Part shown: positions 9,477-18,629 of the stretch, piece after piece | Layout of the letters: each line of letters opens with the position of its first letter | Numbering within the stretch: the stretch's first letter is position 1 | Assembly: GCF_003003285.1 (NCBI RefSeq) | Contig: NZ_PVTP01000001.1 | Span: 186,001 to 250,000, forward strand | Reading direction: 5' to 3' | DNA from: Yoonia maritima | GTDB taxonomy: Bacteria > Pseudomonadota > Alphaproteobacteria > Rhodobacterales > Rhodobacteraceae | DNA: 64,000 nt | Position numbers and translations under genes: made by a program | The notes under the pieces: generated by a model | Told to the model about the DNA's origin: nothing | Database searches by the model: none | What the model saw: only the letters and a program-made list of their open reading frames with translations

Positions 9477-10088
9477 TTAGTCTTCGTCGTTGCTTTGTGC
9501 AGGTGCTTCGTCGTCGTCACCGAATTCGTCAGCGGCAGAGCCGATGTCGTCAAACAGTTCCTGAATTTCGAATTCAGCAGCTGCTTCTTCTTCGGCTGCG
9601 AGTTCTGCGATAGATTTACCAGCTGCTTGCAGCTCGGCTTCTTCTGCGGAACGTGCAACGTTCAGTGTGATTGTTGCAGCGACTTCTGGGTGCAAGTTGA
9701 CGGTTACGTCGTGCAGGCCCAAGTCTTTGATCGTTGCAGACAAAACAACTTGCTTTTTGTCGACTGTAAAGCCGGCTTCAGTTGCTGCTTCAGATGCGTC
9801 ACGTGTTGTGACAGAACCGTAAAGCGAGCCAGCGTCAGATGCAGAGCGGATGATGACGAATGTTTCGCCGTCTAGCTTTTCAGCCAATGCCGCTGCTTCT
9901 GTTTTGCTTTCAAGGTTGCGTGCTTCAAGCTGAGCTTTTTCTGCTTCGAAACGTGCAAGGTTTGCAGCGTTTACGCGCAGTGCTTTGCCTTGTGGCAGCA
10001 GGAAGTTACGTGCGTAGCCTTCTTTAACAGAAACGACTTCGCCCATCTGGCCCAGTTTGGCCACGCGCTCAAGGAGAATGATATCCAT
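9477..10088 (-). CDS. rplI: 50S ribosomal protein bL9, extended
   Basis: Structural protein of the large subunit that binds 23S rRNA near the L1 stalk and helps frame maintenance. The N-domain [19 protein letters not shown] and [13 protein letters not shown] is diagnostic, and the C-domain carries the usual TVNLHPEV segment near residue 130. The protein is 203 residues against about 150 in E. coli; the extra residues form an acidic Glu/Asp/Ala tail ([17 protein letters not shown]). It is last in rpsF-rpsR-rplI, 12 bases after rpsR. Confidence 0.97.
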   Translation of the reverse strand: MDIILLERVAKLGQMGEVVSVKEGYARNFLLPQGKALRVNAANLARFEAEKAQLEARNLESKTEAAALAEKLDGETFVIIRSASDAGSLYGSVTTRDASEAATEAGFTVDKKQVVLSATIKDLGLHDVTVNLHPEVAATITLNVARSAEEAELQAAGKSIAELAAEEEAAAEFEIQELFDDIGSAADEFGDDDEAPAQSNDED

Positions 10089-10100
10089 GTGTTGGTGTCC

Positions 10101-10328
10101 TTACTTTACTGCGTATGGCAGCAGGGCAAGGAAACGCGCGCGTTTGATCGCCTGGGCGAGCTTACGCTGGTTCTTGGCGCCAACAGCTGTGATACGGGCT
10201 GGAACGATTTTGCCGCGCTCAGAGATGTAGCGCTGCAAAAGGCGAGTGTCTTTGTAGTCGATCTTTGGCGCGTTATCGCCTTCAAACGGATCGGACTTAC
10301 GACGACGGAAAAATGGTTTAGTAGCCAT
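10101..10328 (-). CDS. rpsR: 30S ribosomal protein bS18
   Basis: Small-subunit protein that pairs with S6 on the platform. It has 75 residues, with a basic N-terminus [12 protein letters not shown] and the conserved [19 protein letters not shown] and [20 protein letters not shown]. It lies 26 bases after rpsF and 12 bases before rplI on the same strand, the standard operon order. Confidence 0.98.
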   Translation of the reverse strand: MATKPFFRRRKSDPFEGDNAPKIDYKDTRLLQRYISERGKIVPARITAVGAKNQRKLAQAIKRARFLALLPYAVK

Positions 10329-10354
10329 GATTGTTGTCCTTATCTAAGATCTGA

Positions 10355-10708
10355 TTAGCGGCGCTCGCGGCGTTCGCCACGTTCTTCGCGTTTCTGCATC
10401 TGTACAGATGGGCCATCTTCGTGTGCGTCGACTTTGATAGTCAGCACGCGCATGACATCGTCATGAAGCCGCATCAGACGTTCCATTTCCTGAATCGCAG
10501 GAATTGGCGCATCAGTCCGCAGCAGGGCGTAGTGACCCTTGCGGTTTTTGTTGATCTTATAGGCCATCGTTTTGACGCCCCAGTATTCGTTTTCCAGCAA
10601 CTTGCCGCCATTGTCGGCAAGAACGGATCCGAAGTGTTCGATAAGTGCTTCAGCTTGCGAGTTGGAAAGATCCTGACGCGCAATCATGACATGCTCGTAT
10701 AGCGGCAT
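10355..10708 (-). CDS. rpsF: 30S ribosomal protein bS6
   Basis: Platform protein that binds S18 and 16S rRNA. MPLYEHVMIARQDLS and GHYALLRTDAP are typical, with a basic/acidic tail EERGERRERR. I start at 10708 (117 residues) because GGAG lies six bases upstream; an ATG at 10723 would add five unconserved residues. First gene of the operon; in many bacteria S6-S18 feed back on their own leader, but I see no clear S6:S18 motif here. Confidence 0.97.
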   Translation of the reverse strand: MPLYEHVMIARQDLSNSQAEALIEHFGSVLADNGGKLLENEYWGVKTMAYKINKNRKGHYALLRTDAPIPAIQEMERLMRLHDDVMRVLTIKVDAHEDGPSVQMQKREERGERRERR

Positions 10709-10971
10709 GCGTACTCCATTCATTATCAGCGCATTTCAAAGCGTGGGGCAGTGACCCTTTCTGCACCCCACCCACGAGAGACTGCGCAGTTCAACATTAC
10801 ACAGAAAGGTTGCGGCCTTATACAGGTCCAACCGGGTGATGCAAGTATCAAAGCCCTATTTTTATTGGTTGGAATTGGCCGTCATTTGTTTTCTATAACC
10901 TGCCATGCCAATGCCTATTTGTCGCCCTGATTTACTATTATTTCACATGAAAACGACATTAAGGAGACGTC

Positions 10972-11553
10972 ATGACGGGAAGCGTGGCAACTCAATTTTC
11001 AGGTGGTCAGGGTCAAATGGCAAAATCAACTAACTTTGCAGTAGAAGACACTTTTTGGGGATACCAAATTCGTTCTGGCCGTGCGCCGGCGATCGGTGTG
11101 GTTATGGCGCAGTTGCTATCGTACTTTTTTGGGGCGTGCTTTATGATTGCTGCGGTCAGCATGGTTGCCATGCCGGTGTTGTTTTTTAACGGTGATGTTG
11201 GCGTGATCCGCCTTGCTGCGTCAGTTTTGTTTGCAGCGGTTGGTTTTTATTTGCTGTGGTTTGCAAGCCGCGGGTCACAGGCAGAAGTCCATGTCGATAC
11301 AAGCGTCGGCGAAATTCGCGAGGTCATCAGTAACCGTGCAGGCAAGCCAACCACAATCGGTGCTTACGGTTTTGACGCGATTGGCGGTGTTTACATTGAA
11401 CCCCAGCCGGAAAGCGCCTTTGCATCGCTTGTCCTACAGTATCGCGACACTGATCAGCGAGTATGCGTGGCCGAAGCAATTGAAGCGCAACTGATTCCCT
11501 TGCGTGATCGATTGGCGCAAGATTTGATGATCGCGCCGCGTAGTGCAGCCTAA
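10972..11553 (+). CDS. conserved two-TM membrane protein, function unknown
   Basis: I do not recognise a named family. The 193-residue protein has a polar N-terminus, two hydrophobic helices (about residues 43-70 and 75-96) joined by a short loop, and a soluble C-terminal domain of about 95 residues with alternating beta-like segments (EVHVDTSVGEIREVI, GGVYIEPQPES, SLVLQYRD) ending in a helix. AAGGAGA sits eight bases before ATG 10972. It stands alone between the divergent rpsF operon and the yceI-like gene. Architecture resembles the gene at 41879. Confidence 0.8.
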   Translation: MTGSVATQFSGGQGQMAKSTNFAVEDTFWGYQIRSGRAPAIGVVMAQLLSYFFGACFMIAAVSMVAMPVLFFNGDVGVIRLAASVLFAAVGFYLLWFASRGSQAEVHVDTSVGEIREVISNRAGKPTTIGAYGFDAIGGVYIEPQPESAFASLVLQYRDTDQRVCVAEAIEAQLIPLRDRLAQDLMIAPRSAA

Positions 11554-11677
11554 GGAAACATGTCGACAACGCTGGTTACTGTGTTGTCGAACACAATTTG
11601 TTCAGAATTGCAGAATTGCTTTGTGCGGTGATGCACCTTCAATAGAGGGTGTAAACTACTCACAACTGGAGATTCCA

Positions 11678-12256
11678 ATGAAGAACGTACTTTTCGCAGC
11701 CGCAGTCGCTGCATCATCAATCGCCGCACCAGCATTTGCAGCCCCTGAGGCATATGTGCTGGATGCAAGCCACAGCCAAATCATGTTCACATATAACCAC
11801 CTTGGTTTTTCGACCGGCATGGGCATGTTTTCTGGTTTTGAAGGCGAAATCAGCTTTGACGCCGAAGAGCCAGCAGCATCAAGCGTGAATGTTTCATTCC
11901 CTGTGCGCAGCATGCTGACAGGCTGGGAAGGGCGTTTCGAACACTTTATGTCGGGTGACTTCTTTGGTGCCGATGAGGACGAAATGGTGACATTCATGTC
12001 TACAGGTATCGAGGTTACTGGCGACAACACCGCGTTGATCACAGGTGATTTGACGTTGAACGGTGTGACGAAATCTGTCGTGCTGGACGCGAAACTGAAC
12101 CAAACTGGTATGCACCCAATGGCTGAAAAAGAATGGGCAGGCTTTGACGCGACAACAACGCTGCTGCGTTCTGACTACGAAGTAGGTGCATTCGCGCCAT
12201 ATGTCAGCGATGAAGTCGAAGTCATGATTTCTGTTGAGGCGATGAAGGCTGAATAA
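11678..12256 (+). CDS. YceI-family periplasmic protein
   Basis: A lipocalin-like beta-barrel family that binds a polyisoprenoid or similar amphiphile. The signal peptide MKNVLFAAAVAASSIAAPAFA is followed by YVLDASHSQIMFTYNHLGFS, the conserved YceI opening, and later TGDLTLNGVTKSVVL and GFDATTTLLRSDYEVG. Start 11678 (192 residues) is set by the signal peptide and a GGAG seven bases upstream; earlier in-frame codons have no signal. It converges with the cytochrome b561-YceI gene, sharing a terminator. Ligand and exact role are unknown. Confidence 0.9.
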   Translation: MKNVLFAAAVAASSIAAPAFAAPEAYVLDASHSQIMFTYNHLGFSTGMGMFSGFEGEISFDAEEPAASSVNVSFPVRSMLTGWEGRFEHFMSGDFFGADEDEMVTFMSTGIEVTGDNTALITGDLTLNGVTKSVVLDAKLNQTGMHPMAEKEWAGFDATTTLLRSDYEVGAFAPYVSDEVEVMISVEAMKAE

Positions 12257-12277
12257 TTCAGCAATTCGCTAGAAAAA

Positions 12278-12315
12278 TTGGCTGCGCCTTAGGGGACCGA
12301 GGAGCAGCCTTTTTT
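12278..12315. terminator. terminator between the two YceI-domain genes
   Basis: GGCTGC (12280-12285) pairs with GCAGCC (12304-12309), with partial pairing inside the loop, followed by TTTTTT. It terminates the plus-strand yceI-like gene and lies next to the stop of the minus-strand gene at 12317. Confidence 0.75.
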
Positions 12316-12316
12316 G

Positions 12317-13492
12317 TTATCGTGTGGCGGTTAGGTTGATGTTAACCCGCACGTCAAATCCGAGACTGCTTTCGTCTGCCATGCTTTGCCCGATTTGATA
12401 GTCGCGCCGATCAAGCGCGAGCGATCCTGCCATCTCGGCGGTATCCCCATCAAGATTAAGCACGAAGGGGAGGGTGATAGGCAGCGTGATATCTTTGATC
12501 TTTAGCGTGCCGGTTGCCAGATATGTACTGCCGTCGGCCGTAATGTCCGCGTCAAATGTCGCTGTGGGAAAGGTGTCAGCAGCAAAGAAATCTGTGCCCA
12601 TTGCCTGATCGCTAACCGATCCAAGGTGCAACGACCCGATCGCGATTGTTGTTGTTACGTGGCCAAGCGTACCTGTCGCAGTTGGGTCAAATTCGATGAC
12701 AGAGGTCCAATCATCGAATTGTCCCGATATCGGGTTTCCAAGCTGGCGCACCGTGATGCCGATAGTTCCGCCCGTCACCATCCAATCCGACGTGACCTGT
12801 TCCAATGCTATAGCGGGTTCGCGGTCTCCGTGCGAAAGCATTCCAGCCGCCGCAGCACCGCCTGCCGCGACAATATAAATGCCGAGCGCAAAGATGGGTG
12901 CCATAATCGCTTTTTCACGTTCAGATGTCTCTGGGACTTTCGATTGCTTGAACCACATGCGGGTCAGCGTCGCGTCTTTGTCGATAATTTGGTGTTTTAG
13001 CGCGCCAACAATATGTAGCAGGATCGAAACGATCAGGATTTTGCTCCAGACCCAATGCAGGCCCGAAAAAAATTCGGCAAGTGTTTCGCTTTGAGGAATA
13101 AACGGAAGGCTTTGGCCGATTGGCAACCAAATAGGGGCAAATCCAGAAGTGGCTGCGTGATGTAGCCATCCTGACAGTGGCACAACGACCAAGGCGACAT
13201 AAAGTAGCCAATGCACAATATGCGCAACCAGCGTTTCTAAACGGCGGTCTGGATGGAGATCCCCCGGTTTTGTCTGGGTCAATGCCCACAAGATGCGCGC
13301 CAAAGCCACAAAGAATATAATGACGCCCAGTGTCTTGTGAGCCGAAAATAGCGGCACCTTAAGGGGCGCATCAAAGGCGAGGTCTTCGGCAATCAGGCCT
13401 AAAGGAATTACGGTGAGAATCAGTAAAGCGGTCAGCCAATGAAAGGCTTTGGTGACCGTACCGTATGTGCTGGCGGTATTTGTGGCGGGCAT
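12317..13492 (-). CDS. cytochrome b561 domain fused to YceI domain
   Basis: N-terminal half (about residues 1-185): a prokaryotic cytochrome b561 with four hydrophobic helices and candidate haem histidines in KAFHWLTALLI, SAHKTLGV, VHWLLY and LLHIVGALKHQ. It probably passes electrons between quinol and a periplasmic acceptor. After a further helix (IFALGIYIVAAGGAAAAG), the C-terminal half is a periplasmic YceI lipocalin-like domain (WMVTGGTIGITVRQLG, LKIKDITLPITLPF, DRRDYQIG). Start 13492 has GGAG seven bases upstream (391 residues). The fusion suggests that the YceI ligand, perhaps an isoprenoid quinone-like molecule, is coupled to the haem domain; that is inference. Confidence 0.88.
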   Translation of the reverse strand: MPATNTASTYGTVTKAFHWLTALLILTVIPLGLIAEDLAFDAPLKVPLFSAHKTLGVIIFFVALARILWALTQTKPGDLHPDRRLETLVAHIVHWLLYVALVVVPLSGWLHHAATSGFAPIWLPIGQSLPFIPQSETLAEFFSGLHWVWSKILIVSILLHIVGALKHQIIDKDATLTRMWFKQSKVPETSEREKAIMAPIFALGIYIVAAGGAAAAGMLSHGDREPAIALEQVTSDWMVTGGTIGITVRQLGNPISGQFDDWTSVIEFDPTATGTLGHVTTTIAIGSLHLGSVSDQAMGTDFFAADTFPTATFDADITADGSTYLATGTLKIKDITLPITLPFVLNLDGDTAEMAGSLALDRRDYQIGQSMADESSLGFDVRVNINLTATR

Positions 13493-13670
13493 TGTCGTTC
13501 TCCGAATTATTGCGAGCACGCTATCACCAGCGTGGATTCGCGCAAATGATTGAGTATGTGTGCCAGCTTACAGGCTTTGTGCATAACCGATCAGTTGACG
13601 GGTTGCTTGTGCGCTATGTCACAGCAAGGTAAGCCTGACCGCAAATAACATATCAAAGAGGAGAGGTCTG

Positions 13671-14609
13671 ATGCGGGCATTCGTATTTCCGGGCCAAGGT
13701 GCGCAAACGATTGGAATGGGACGGGCACTCGCCGATGCATATCCGGCGGCAAAGGCGATTTTTGACGAAGTCGACGACGCGCTTGGCGAAAACCTATCTG
13801 GTTTGATTTGGGAGGGTGATATTGCTGAACTCACGCTGACCCGAAATGCGCAACCTGCATTGATGGCGACATCCTTGGCGGCGATGCGTGCGCTTGAGGC
13901 AGAAGGCGTTACCATTTCCGCTGCAAGCTATGTTGCCGGGCATTCGTTGGGCGAATATTCGGCCTTGGCCGCGGCTGGCGCATTGACTGTTGCAGATACC
14001 GCGCGTTTGCTGCGCGTACGTGGCACGGCAATGCAAGATGCCGTGCCTGTCGGCGTTGGTGCAATGGCCGCGATTCTAGGGCTGGATTTCGCGACAGTTG
14101 CCGAAATTGCCATAGAAGCCGCGCAGGGCGAGGTTTGCCAAGCTGCAAACGATAACGATCCGGGGCAGGTGGTTGTGTCAGGGCACAAGGCCGCCGTTGA
14201 ACGGGCAACCGCGATTGCCAAAGAAAAAGGCGCAAAGCGCGCGTTACTATTGCCAGTAAGCGCCCCATTCCATTGTAGCCTGATGGCCCCGGCAGCTGCC
14301 GTGATGGCCGAGGCACTAGATGATGTTGAAATCAAAACACCATCTGTACCGTTGGTCGCAAACGTTGAGGCAAGTAGCGTCACCGACCCTGCTGCGATCC
14401 GTTCATTGCTTGTGGAACAGGTAACGGGCTCTGTGCGTTGGCGCGAAAGCGTCGCTTATATGGCGACGAAAGGCGTGACTGAAGTGTTCGAAATCGGCGC
14501 TGGTAAGGCGCTATGCGGGATGGTTAAACGTATTGACCGCAGCTTGACTGCAACCGCAGTTGGTACACCAGAAGACGTCGTTGCTGTTGCTGCTGCGCTA
14601 AAAGATTGA
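13671..14609 (+). CDS. fabD: malonyl-CoA:ACP transacylase
   Basis: Loads malonate from CoA onto acyl carrier protein for fatty-acid elongation. FPGQGAQ opens the protein, the nucleophile is Ser92 in GHSLGEYSALAA, and the catalytic His is in PVSAPFHCSLM. At 312 residues it is of normal length. AGAGGAGAGG lies just before ATG 13671. First gene of fabD-fabG-acpP-fabF, with fabG starting 14 bases downstream. Confidence 0.97.
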   Translation: MRAFVFPGQGAQTIGMGRALADAYPAAKAIFDEVDDALGENLSGLIWEGDIAELTLTRNAQPALMATSLAAMRALEAEGVTISAASYVAGHSLGEYSALAAAGALTVADTARLLRVRGTAMQDAVPVGVGAMAAILGLDFATVAEIAIEAAQGEVCQAANDNDPGQVVVSGHKAAVERATAIAKEKGAKRALLLPVSAPFHCSLMAPAAAVMAEALDDVEIKTPSVPLVANVEASSVTDPAAIRSLLVEQVTGSVRWRESVAYMATKGVTEVFEIGAGKALCGMVKRIDRSLTATAVGTPEDVVAVAAALKD

Positions 14610-14623
14610 AGAAGGAATTGGAA

Positions 14624-15361
14624 ATGTTTGATTTAAGTGGAAAAAATGTCCTGATTACGGGCGCTTCTGGTGGCATTGGCGGGGCAATTGCAAAGGCACT
14701 GCACGGCGCTGGTGCAACAGTTGCATTGTCCGGTACGCGGGTTGAACCGCTTGAGGCATTGGCCGCAGAGTTGGGCGACCGTGCACATGTGCTGCCATGT
14801 AACCTAAGTGACGCAGACGCAGTGAATGCATTGCCAAAGCAGGCTGCTGACGCGATGGGGTCTGTCGATGTATTGGTGAACAACGCTGGCATCACGCGTG
14901 ATAATATCTTTATGCGTATGTCGGATGAAGAATGGTCTTCGGTTCTAGAGGTCAACCTGACATCGACCATGCGTCTGTGCAAAGGTGTGATCCGCGGCAT
15001 GATGAAGTCTCGCTGGGGGCGCATCGTGAATATTTCGTCGATCGTTGGCGCAACAGGCAACCCAGGGCAGGCGAACTATGCTGCATCAAAGGCTGGTATG
15101 GTCGGGATGTCCAAATCCATCGCCTATGAAGTTGCGAGCCGTGGAATCACCGTAAACTGTGTTGCTCCCGGTTTTATTACCACTGCGATGACCGATAAGC
15201 TGAATGATGAGCAAAAGGCTGGTATTTTGTCGCAAGTTCCTGCCGGTCGTATGGGCGATGCCGAAGAGATTGCTGCGGCAGTTTTGTATCTTTCTAGCCC
15301 AGAAGCTGCTTATGTTACCGGTACCACCTTGCATGTGAACGGCGGGATGGCCATGCTCTAA
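14624..15361 (+). CDS. fabG: 3-oxoacyl-ACP reductase
   Basis: NADPH-dependent reduction of beta-ketoacyl-ACP in each elongation round. SDR motifs: TGASGGIGGAIA (cofactor), NNAGITRDN, catalytic Ser in NISSIVGATG, and YAASKAG (YxxxK). 245 residues. Start 14624 is preceded by AAGAAGGAA; a TTG at 14606 would overlap the fabD stop and add six residues. Genomic position between fabD and acpP supports FabG rather than another SDR. Confidence 0.97.
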   Translation: MFDLSGKNVLITGASGGIGGAIAKALHGAGATVALSGTRVEPLEALAAELGDRAHVLPCNLSDADAVNALPKQAADAMGSVDVLVNNAGITRDNIFMRMSDEEWSSVLEVNLTSTMRLCKGVIRGMMKSRWGRIVNISSIVGATGNPGQANYAASKAGMVGMSKSIAYEVASRGITVNCVAPGFITTAMTDKLNDEQKAGILSQVPAGRMGDAEEIAAAVLYLSSPEAAYVTGTTLHVNGGMAML

Positions 15362-15475
15362 ACGCCGGGCATGAAATCGTTTGCCTAAGCGGAATTCTCT
15401 GCTATAGGCCACCCAGATTTGCCGAAAAAAGTGCATGTGACGCCACGTCGGATGTTTGCTGCGCAGATCGGTTAA

Positions 15476-15543
15476 TCCCCGTAAGGGGATAGTTAAGTCG
15501 GGCAACAGCCCAAATCAGAACGGGCATTAGCCCAGAAAGACGT
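15476..15543 (+). other. three consecutive small hairpins in the acpP 5' region
   Basis: TCCCC-GTAA-GGGGA (15476-15489), GGGC-AACA-GCCC (15500-15511) and GGGC-ATTA-GCCC (15532-15543). All have exact stems and four-base loops, the first of GNRA type. They occupy the 193-base fabG-acpP gap, the last ending 11 bases before the acpP start. Possible structured leader or mRNA-stabilising element; no known RNA family is recognised. Confidence 0.45.
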
Positions 15544-15554
15544 GAGGAATTGAC

Positions 15555-15788
15555 ATGAGCGACGTTGCAGACCGCGTACGCAAGATCGTAGTAGAGCATC
15601 TTGGTGTTGAAGAAGACAAAGTGACGGAAACTGCGTCCTTCATCGATGATCTTGGTGCAGACAGCCTTGACACTGTTGAGCTGGTTATGGCGTTCGAAGA
15701 GGAATTCGGTATCGAAATCCCTGACGACGCTGCAGAAACCATCCAGACATTTGGTGACGCGGTTAAGTTCATCAACGGCGCACAATAA
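15555..15788 (+). CDS. acpP: acyl carrier protein
   Basis: Small acidic carrier of growing acyl chains. 77 residues, with Ser37 in [13 protein letters not shown] as the 4'-phosphopantetheine site. GTGAGGAATTGAC precedes ATG 15555. Separated from fabG by a hairpin-rich gap and followed by its own strong terminator, so it can be expressed at a level different from its neighbours. Confidence 0.98.
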   Translation: MSDVADRVRKIVVEHLGVEEDKVTETASFIDDLGADSLDTVELVMAFEEEFGIEIPDDAAETIQTFGDAVKFINGAQ

Positions 15789-15809
15789 GCCGTTATCAAA
15801 GAACAAGGA

Positions 15810-15837
15810 AACGGCGCCATTACGGCGCCGTTTTTTT
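15810..15837 (+). terminator. rho-independent terminator of acpP
   Basis: AACGGCGCC / GGCGCCGTT stem with a five-base loop and a run of seven Ts, 22 bases after the acpP stop. Confidence 0.9.
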
Positions 15838-16051
15838 GTATGAAGGTTGTTTTGAGCGCCTCTCGTGACTTAATAGCAACCCAACCCGTTAATGAGTGTT
15901 GTGCCAATCTGGTACTTATAAGTTGAGCAGTAATGGGCAAGAGTTGTTCCTTTGTCGGCAACCCGATGCTGGCGTAGTGACGCGGACTTGCTCCTATGCT
16001 GTTGGCTAGGTTATTAGTGCATTCAAATACGCCAAAAGGTGAGGGCAGAAT

Positions 16052-17314
16052 ATGCGTCGTGTCGTTGTAACAGGCTTGGGTTTGGTAACCCCGCTAGCTG
16101 ATGGAGTCGAAAAATCCTGGGAACGGATTTTGGACTGTCAATCTGGCGCTGGTAAAATTACGGGCTTTGATCCCAGCAAGGTAACCACGCAATATGCGTG
16201 TGAGGTTCCGTTGGGCGATGGCACCGATGGTACATTCAACGCCGACAAATACATGGATCCAAAAGAACAGCGTAAGGTCGATACCTTTATCATGTTCGGT
16301 ATGGCTGCTGCCCAGCAAGCGATTGAAGACGCTGGTTGGATGCCCGAAGATCGTGAAAGCCTCGAGCGGACCGGTGTTCTTATGGGCTCTGGTATCGGTG
16401 GTTTAAATTCGATTGCGAACACTGCTGTGATGATGGCCGAAAAAGGCCCGCGTCGCGTTTCCCCATTTTTTGTGCCGGGTGCATTGATCAACCTGATTTC
16501 TGGTCAGGTTTCGATCAAATACGGTTTCCGTGGTCCGAACCACGCTGTTGTGACCGCATGTTCAACTGGTGCGCACGCGATTGGTGATGCATCGCGTTTG
16601 ATCCAGCACGGCGATGCTGACGTTATGGTCGCTGGCGGTGCTGAAGCTGCGATTTGTGAAATCGGTATTGCGGGCTTTAATGCCTGTAAGGCACTGAGCA
16701 CAAAATATAACGACGATCCTGCAAAGGCGAGCCGCCCTTGGGACGAAGACCGTGACGGTTTTGTCATGGGCGAGGGATCTGGGATGGTCGTGCTTGAAGA
16801 ATACGAACACGCCAAAGCGCGTGGTGCTAAAATCTATGCAGAGGTTCTTGGTTACGGGCTGAGCGGCGACGCACACCACATCACAGCCCCACCACCTGAT
16901 CACGAAGGTGCAGAGCGCGCGATGCGTGCTGCTTGCCGGAACGCGGGGATTGAACCGACGCAGATCGATTATGTGAACGCGCATGGTACTTCGACGATGG
17001 CTGATACCATTGAATTGGGCGCTGTTGAGCGTTTGGTTGGTCCAGAGGCAGCGGCAAAACTGACGATGTCTTCAACCAAATCAGCGACGGGTCACCTTTT
17101 GGGTGCCGCTGGTGCGATTGAAGCCATTTTCTCGATCCTTGCGATCCGTGATCAGGTTGCACCGCCGACAATCAACTTGGACAATCCTGCGGTTGAAACC
17201 AAAATTGATCTTTGTGCGAATGCAAAGCGCGAGCGTAAGATCGACATCGCATTGTCTAACTCGTTTGGCTTTGGCGGCACGAATGCTAGCGTCGTGTTCG
17301 GAAAGGTCACCTAA
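16052..17314 (+). CDS. fabF: 3-oxoacyl-ACP synthase II
   Basis: Condensing enzyme adding malonyl-ACP to acyl-ACP. 420 residues; Cys170 in TACSTGAHAIGD is the nucleophile, with the two catalytic histidines in NAHGTST and KSATGHLLGAAG, and the glycine-rich end SFGFGGTNAS. It sits 264 bases after acpP, beyond the acpP terminator, so it likely has its own promoter in 15840-16050, where I see no other gene. Its stop overlaps the mltG start by one base. Confidence 0.97.
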   Translation: MRRVVVTGLGLVTPLADGVEKSWERILDCQSGAGKITGFDPSKVTTQYACEVPLGDGTDGTFNADKYMDPKEQRKVDTFIMFGMAAAQQAIEDAGWMPEDRESLERTGVLMGSGIGGLNSIANTAVMMAEKGPRRVSPFFVPGALINLISGQVSIKYGFRGPNHAVVTACSTGAHAIGDASRLIQHGDADVMVAGGAEAAICEIGIAGFNACKALSTKYNDDPAKASRPWDEDRDGFVMGEGSGMVVLEEYEHAKARGAKIYAEVLGYGLSGDAHHITAPPPDHEGAERAMRAACRNAGIEPTQIDYVNAHGTSTMADTIELGAVERLVGPEAAAKLTMSSTKSATGHLLGAAGAIEAIFSILAIRDQVAPPTINLDNPAVETKIDLCANAKRERKIDIALSNSFGFGGTNASVVFGKVT

Positions 17315-18471
17315 TGTGGCGCCATATCGCGTCTAATTTTCTGACGTTCTTTATTGTTGCTTTGTTCCTCTTGGTCGGTGGTATCGGCTGGGGAATGAAG
17401 CAATATTCTGCGCCGGGCCCCTTGGAGCAGGCAATTTGTTTTCAGGTCGATCGTGGGACGAACATGTCTCGTGTCGCTTCGAAACTGGTTGATCAAGGTG
17501 CAATTTCGTCTGAGTTCATTTTTGAGACGGGCGCGGATTATTCTGAGAAATCTCATCTTTTGAAGGCTGGTAGCTTTCTGGTTCCAGAGCAGGCCTCGAT
17601 GGAAGAGATCGTGAGCATTGTGACACGTGGTGGTCAGAATACTTGCGGTACCGAAGTCGTTTACCGTGTTGGCATCAACAAGATGCAAATTCAGGTTCGC
17701 GAGCTTGATCCGGCGACGAACCGTTTCATTGAACTTGTGAACTATGATCCGTCCGAAGTTGAGACGCCTGCGGAATACACCGAAGTCCGTGAAGCATCCG
17801 ATACCCGGTATCGTGTTGCCTTGGCCGAAGGTGTGACTAGCTGGCAGATCGTAAACGAGCTGAGCGCGATTGATATTCTGGTTGCTGACGTGCAAGAGAC
17901 CCCGCCTGAAGGTTCGCTTGCGCCTGATAGCTATGACGTTACGCCAGACACGCGTGTGTCATCGATCATTGCGCAGATGACAGAGCGGCAGTCTGCGATC
18001 ATCGCAGAGGCATGGGCAGAGCGTGCAGATGGTTTGCCTTTGGAAACTCCAGAAGAAGCAATGATTCTGGCAAGTATCGTCGAGAAGGAAACAGGTGTTC
18101 CTGAAGAACGTCGTCAAGTTGCGAGCGTATTTGTGAACCGCTTGAACCAAGGCATGAAGTTGCAAACAGACCCCACCGTCATCTATGGTATCACGCAGGG
18201 TGAGGGGATTCTGGGTCGTGGTTTGCGTCAAAGTGAATTGCGTGGTGAGACGCCTTGGAACACTTATGTGATTCCGGGGCTGCCGCCGACACCGATTGCC
18301 AACCCTGGCCGTGCGAGCATCGAAGCGGCGCTGAACCCAGATAGCACCGAGTATATCTTCTTTGTGGCTGATGGTACTGGTGGCCACGCATTTGCGACAA
18401 CATTGGACGAACATAATCGCAATGTTGCCCGCTGGCGCGAGATTGAAGCTGAGCGTGCATCTGACAATTAA
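17314..18471 (+). CDS. mltG: endolytic murein transglycosylase
   Basis: Inner-membrane lytic transglycosylase that cleaves nascent glycan strands. One N-terminal TM helix (about residues 7-27), a LysM-like segment, then the YceG core with ILASIVEKETG (catalytic Glu about 257), VASVFVNRLNQGMKLQTDPTV and the end PTPIANPGRASIEAALNP. 385 residues. Its ATG shares the last A of the fabF stop (translational coupling). fabF-mltG before the GTA cluster is a common Rhodobacterales order. Confidence 0.95.
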   Translation: MWRHIASNFLTFFIVALFLLVGGIGWGMKQYSAPGPLEQAICFQVDRGTNMSRVASKLVDQGAISSEFIFETGADYSEKSHLLKAGSFLVPEQASMEEIVSIVTRGGQNTCGTEVVYRVGINKMQIQVRELDPATNRFIELVNYDPSEVETPAEYTEVREASDTRYRVALAEGVTSWQIVNELSAIDILVADVQETPPEGSLAPDSYDVTPDTRVSSIIAQMTERQSAIIAEAWAERADGLPLETPEEAMILASIVEKETGVPEERRQVASVFVNRLNQGMKLQTDPTVIYGITQGEGILGRGLRQSELRGETPWNTYVIPGLPPTPIANPGRASIEAALNPDSTEYIFFVADGTGGHAFATTLDEHNRNVARWREIEAERASDN

Positions 18472-18495
18472 GATGCTGTAAAGGTTAATAAAAAT

Positions 18496-18529
18496 TCAGC
18501 CGAGGGTGCGCGTCCGTACCCTCGGCTGA
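18496..18529 (+). terminator. strong hairpin terminator after mltG
   Basis: TCAGCCGAGGGT and ACCCTCGGCTGA form an exact 12-bp stem around a ten-base loop, 25 bases after the mltG stop. It insulates the GTA cluster from fabF-mltG transcription. The remaining gap to 18630 presumably holds the GTA promoter; I see no convincing -35/-10 pair. Confidence 0.8.
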
Positions 18530-18629
18530 TTGACTTTTGGGCCTGCCTGTGCCTATAGTTGTCGTGCTAGAAGGCGTCGATTATCGCCTCTCGATGTAAC
18601 GGAAGTTCACCCCTTACAGGCGAATATAC

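Noticed and set aside
9495-9875. Cys-rich plus-strand frame in rplI
   Set aside because: Antisense of rplI; composition is what the mirrored acidic tail predicts.
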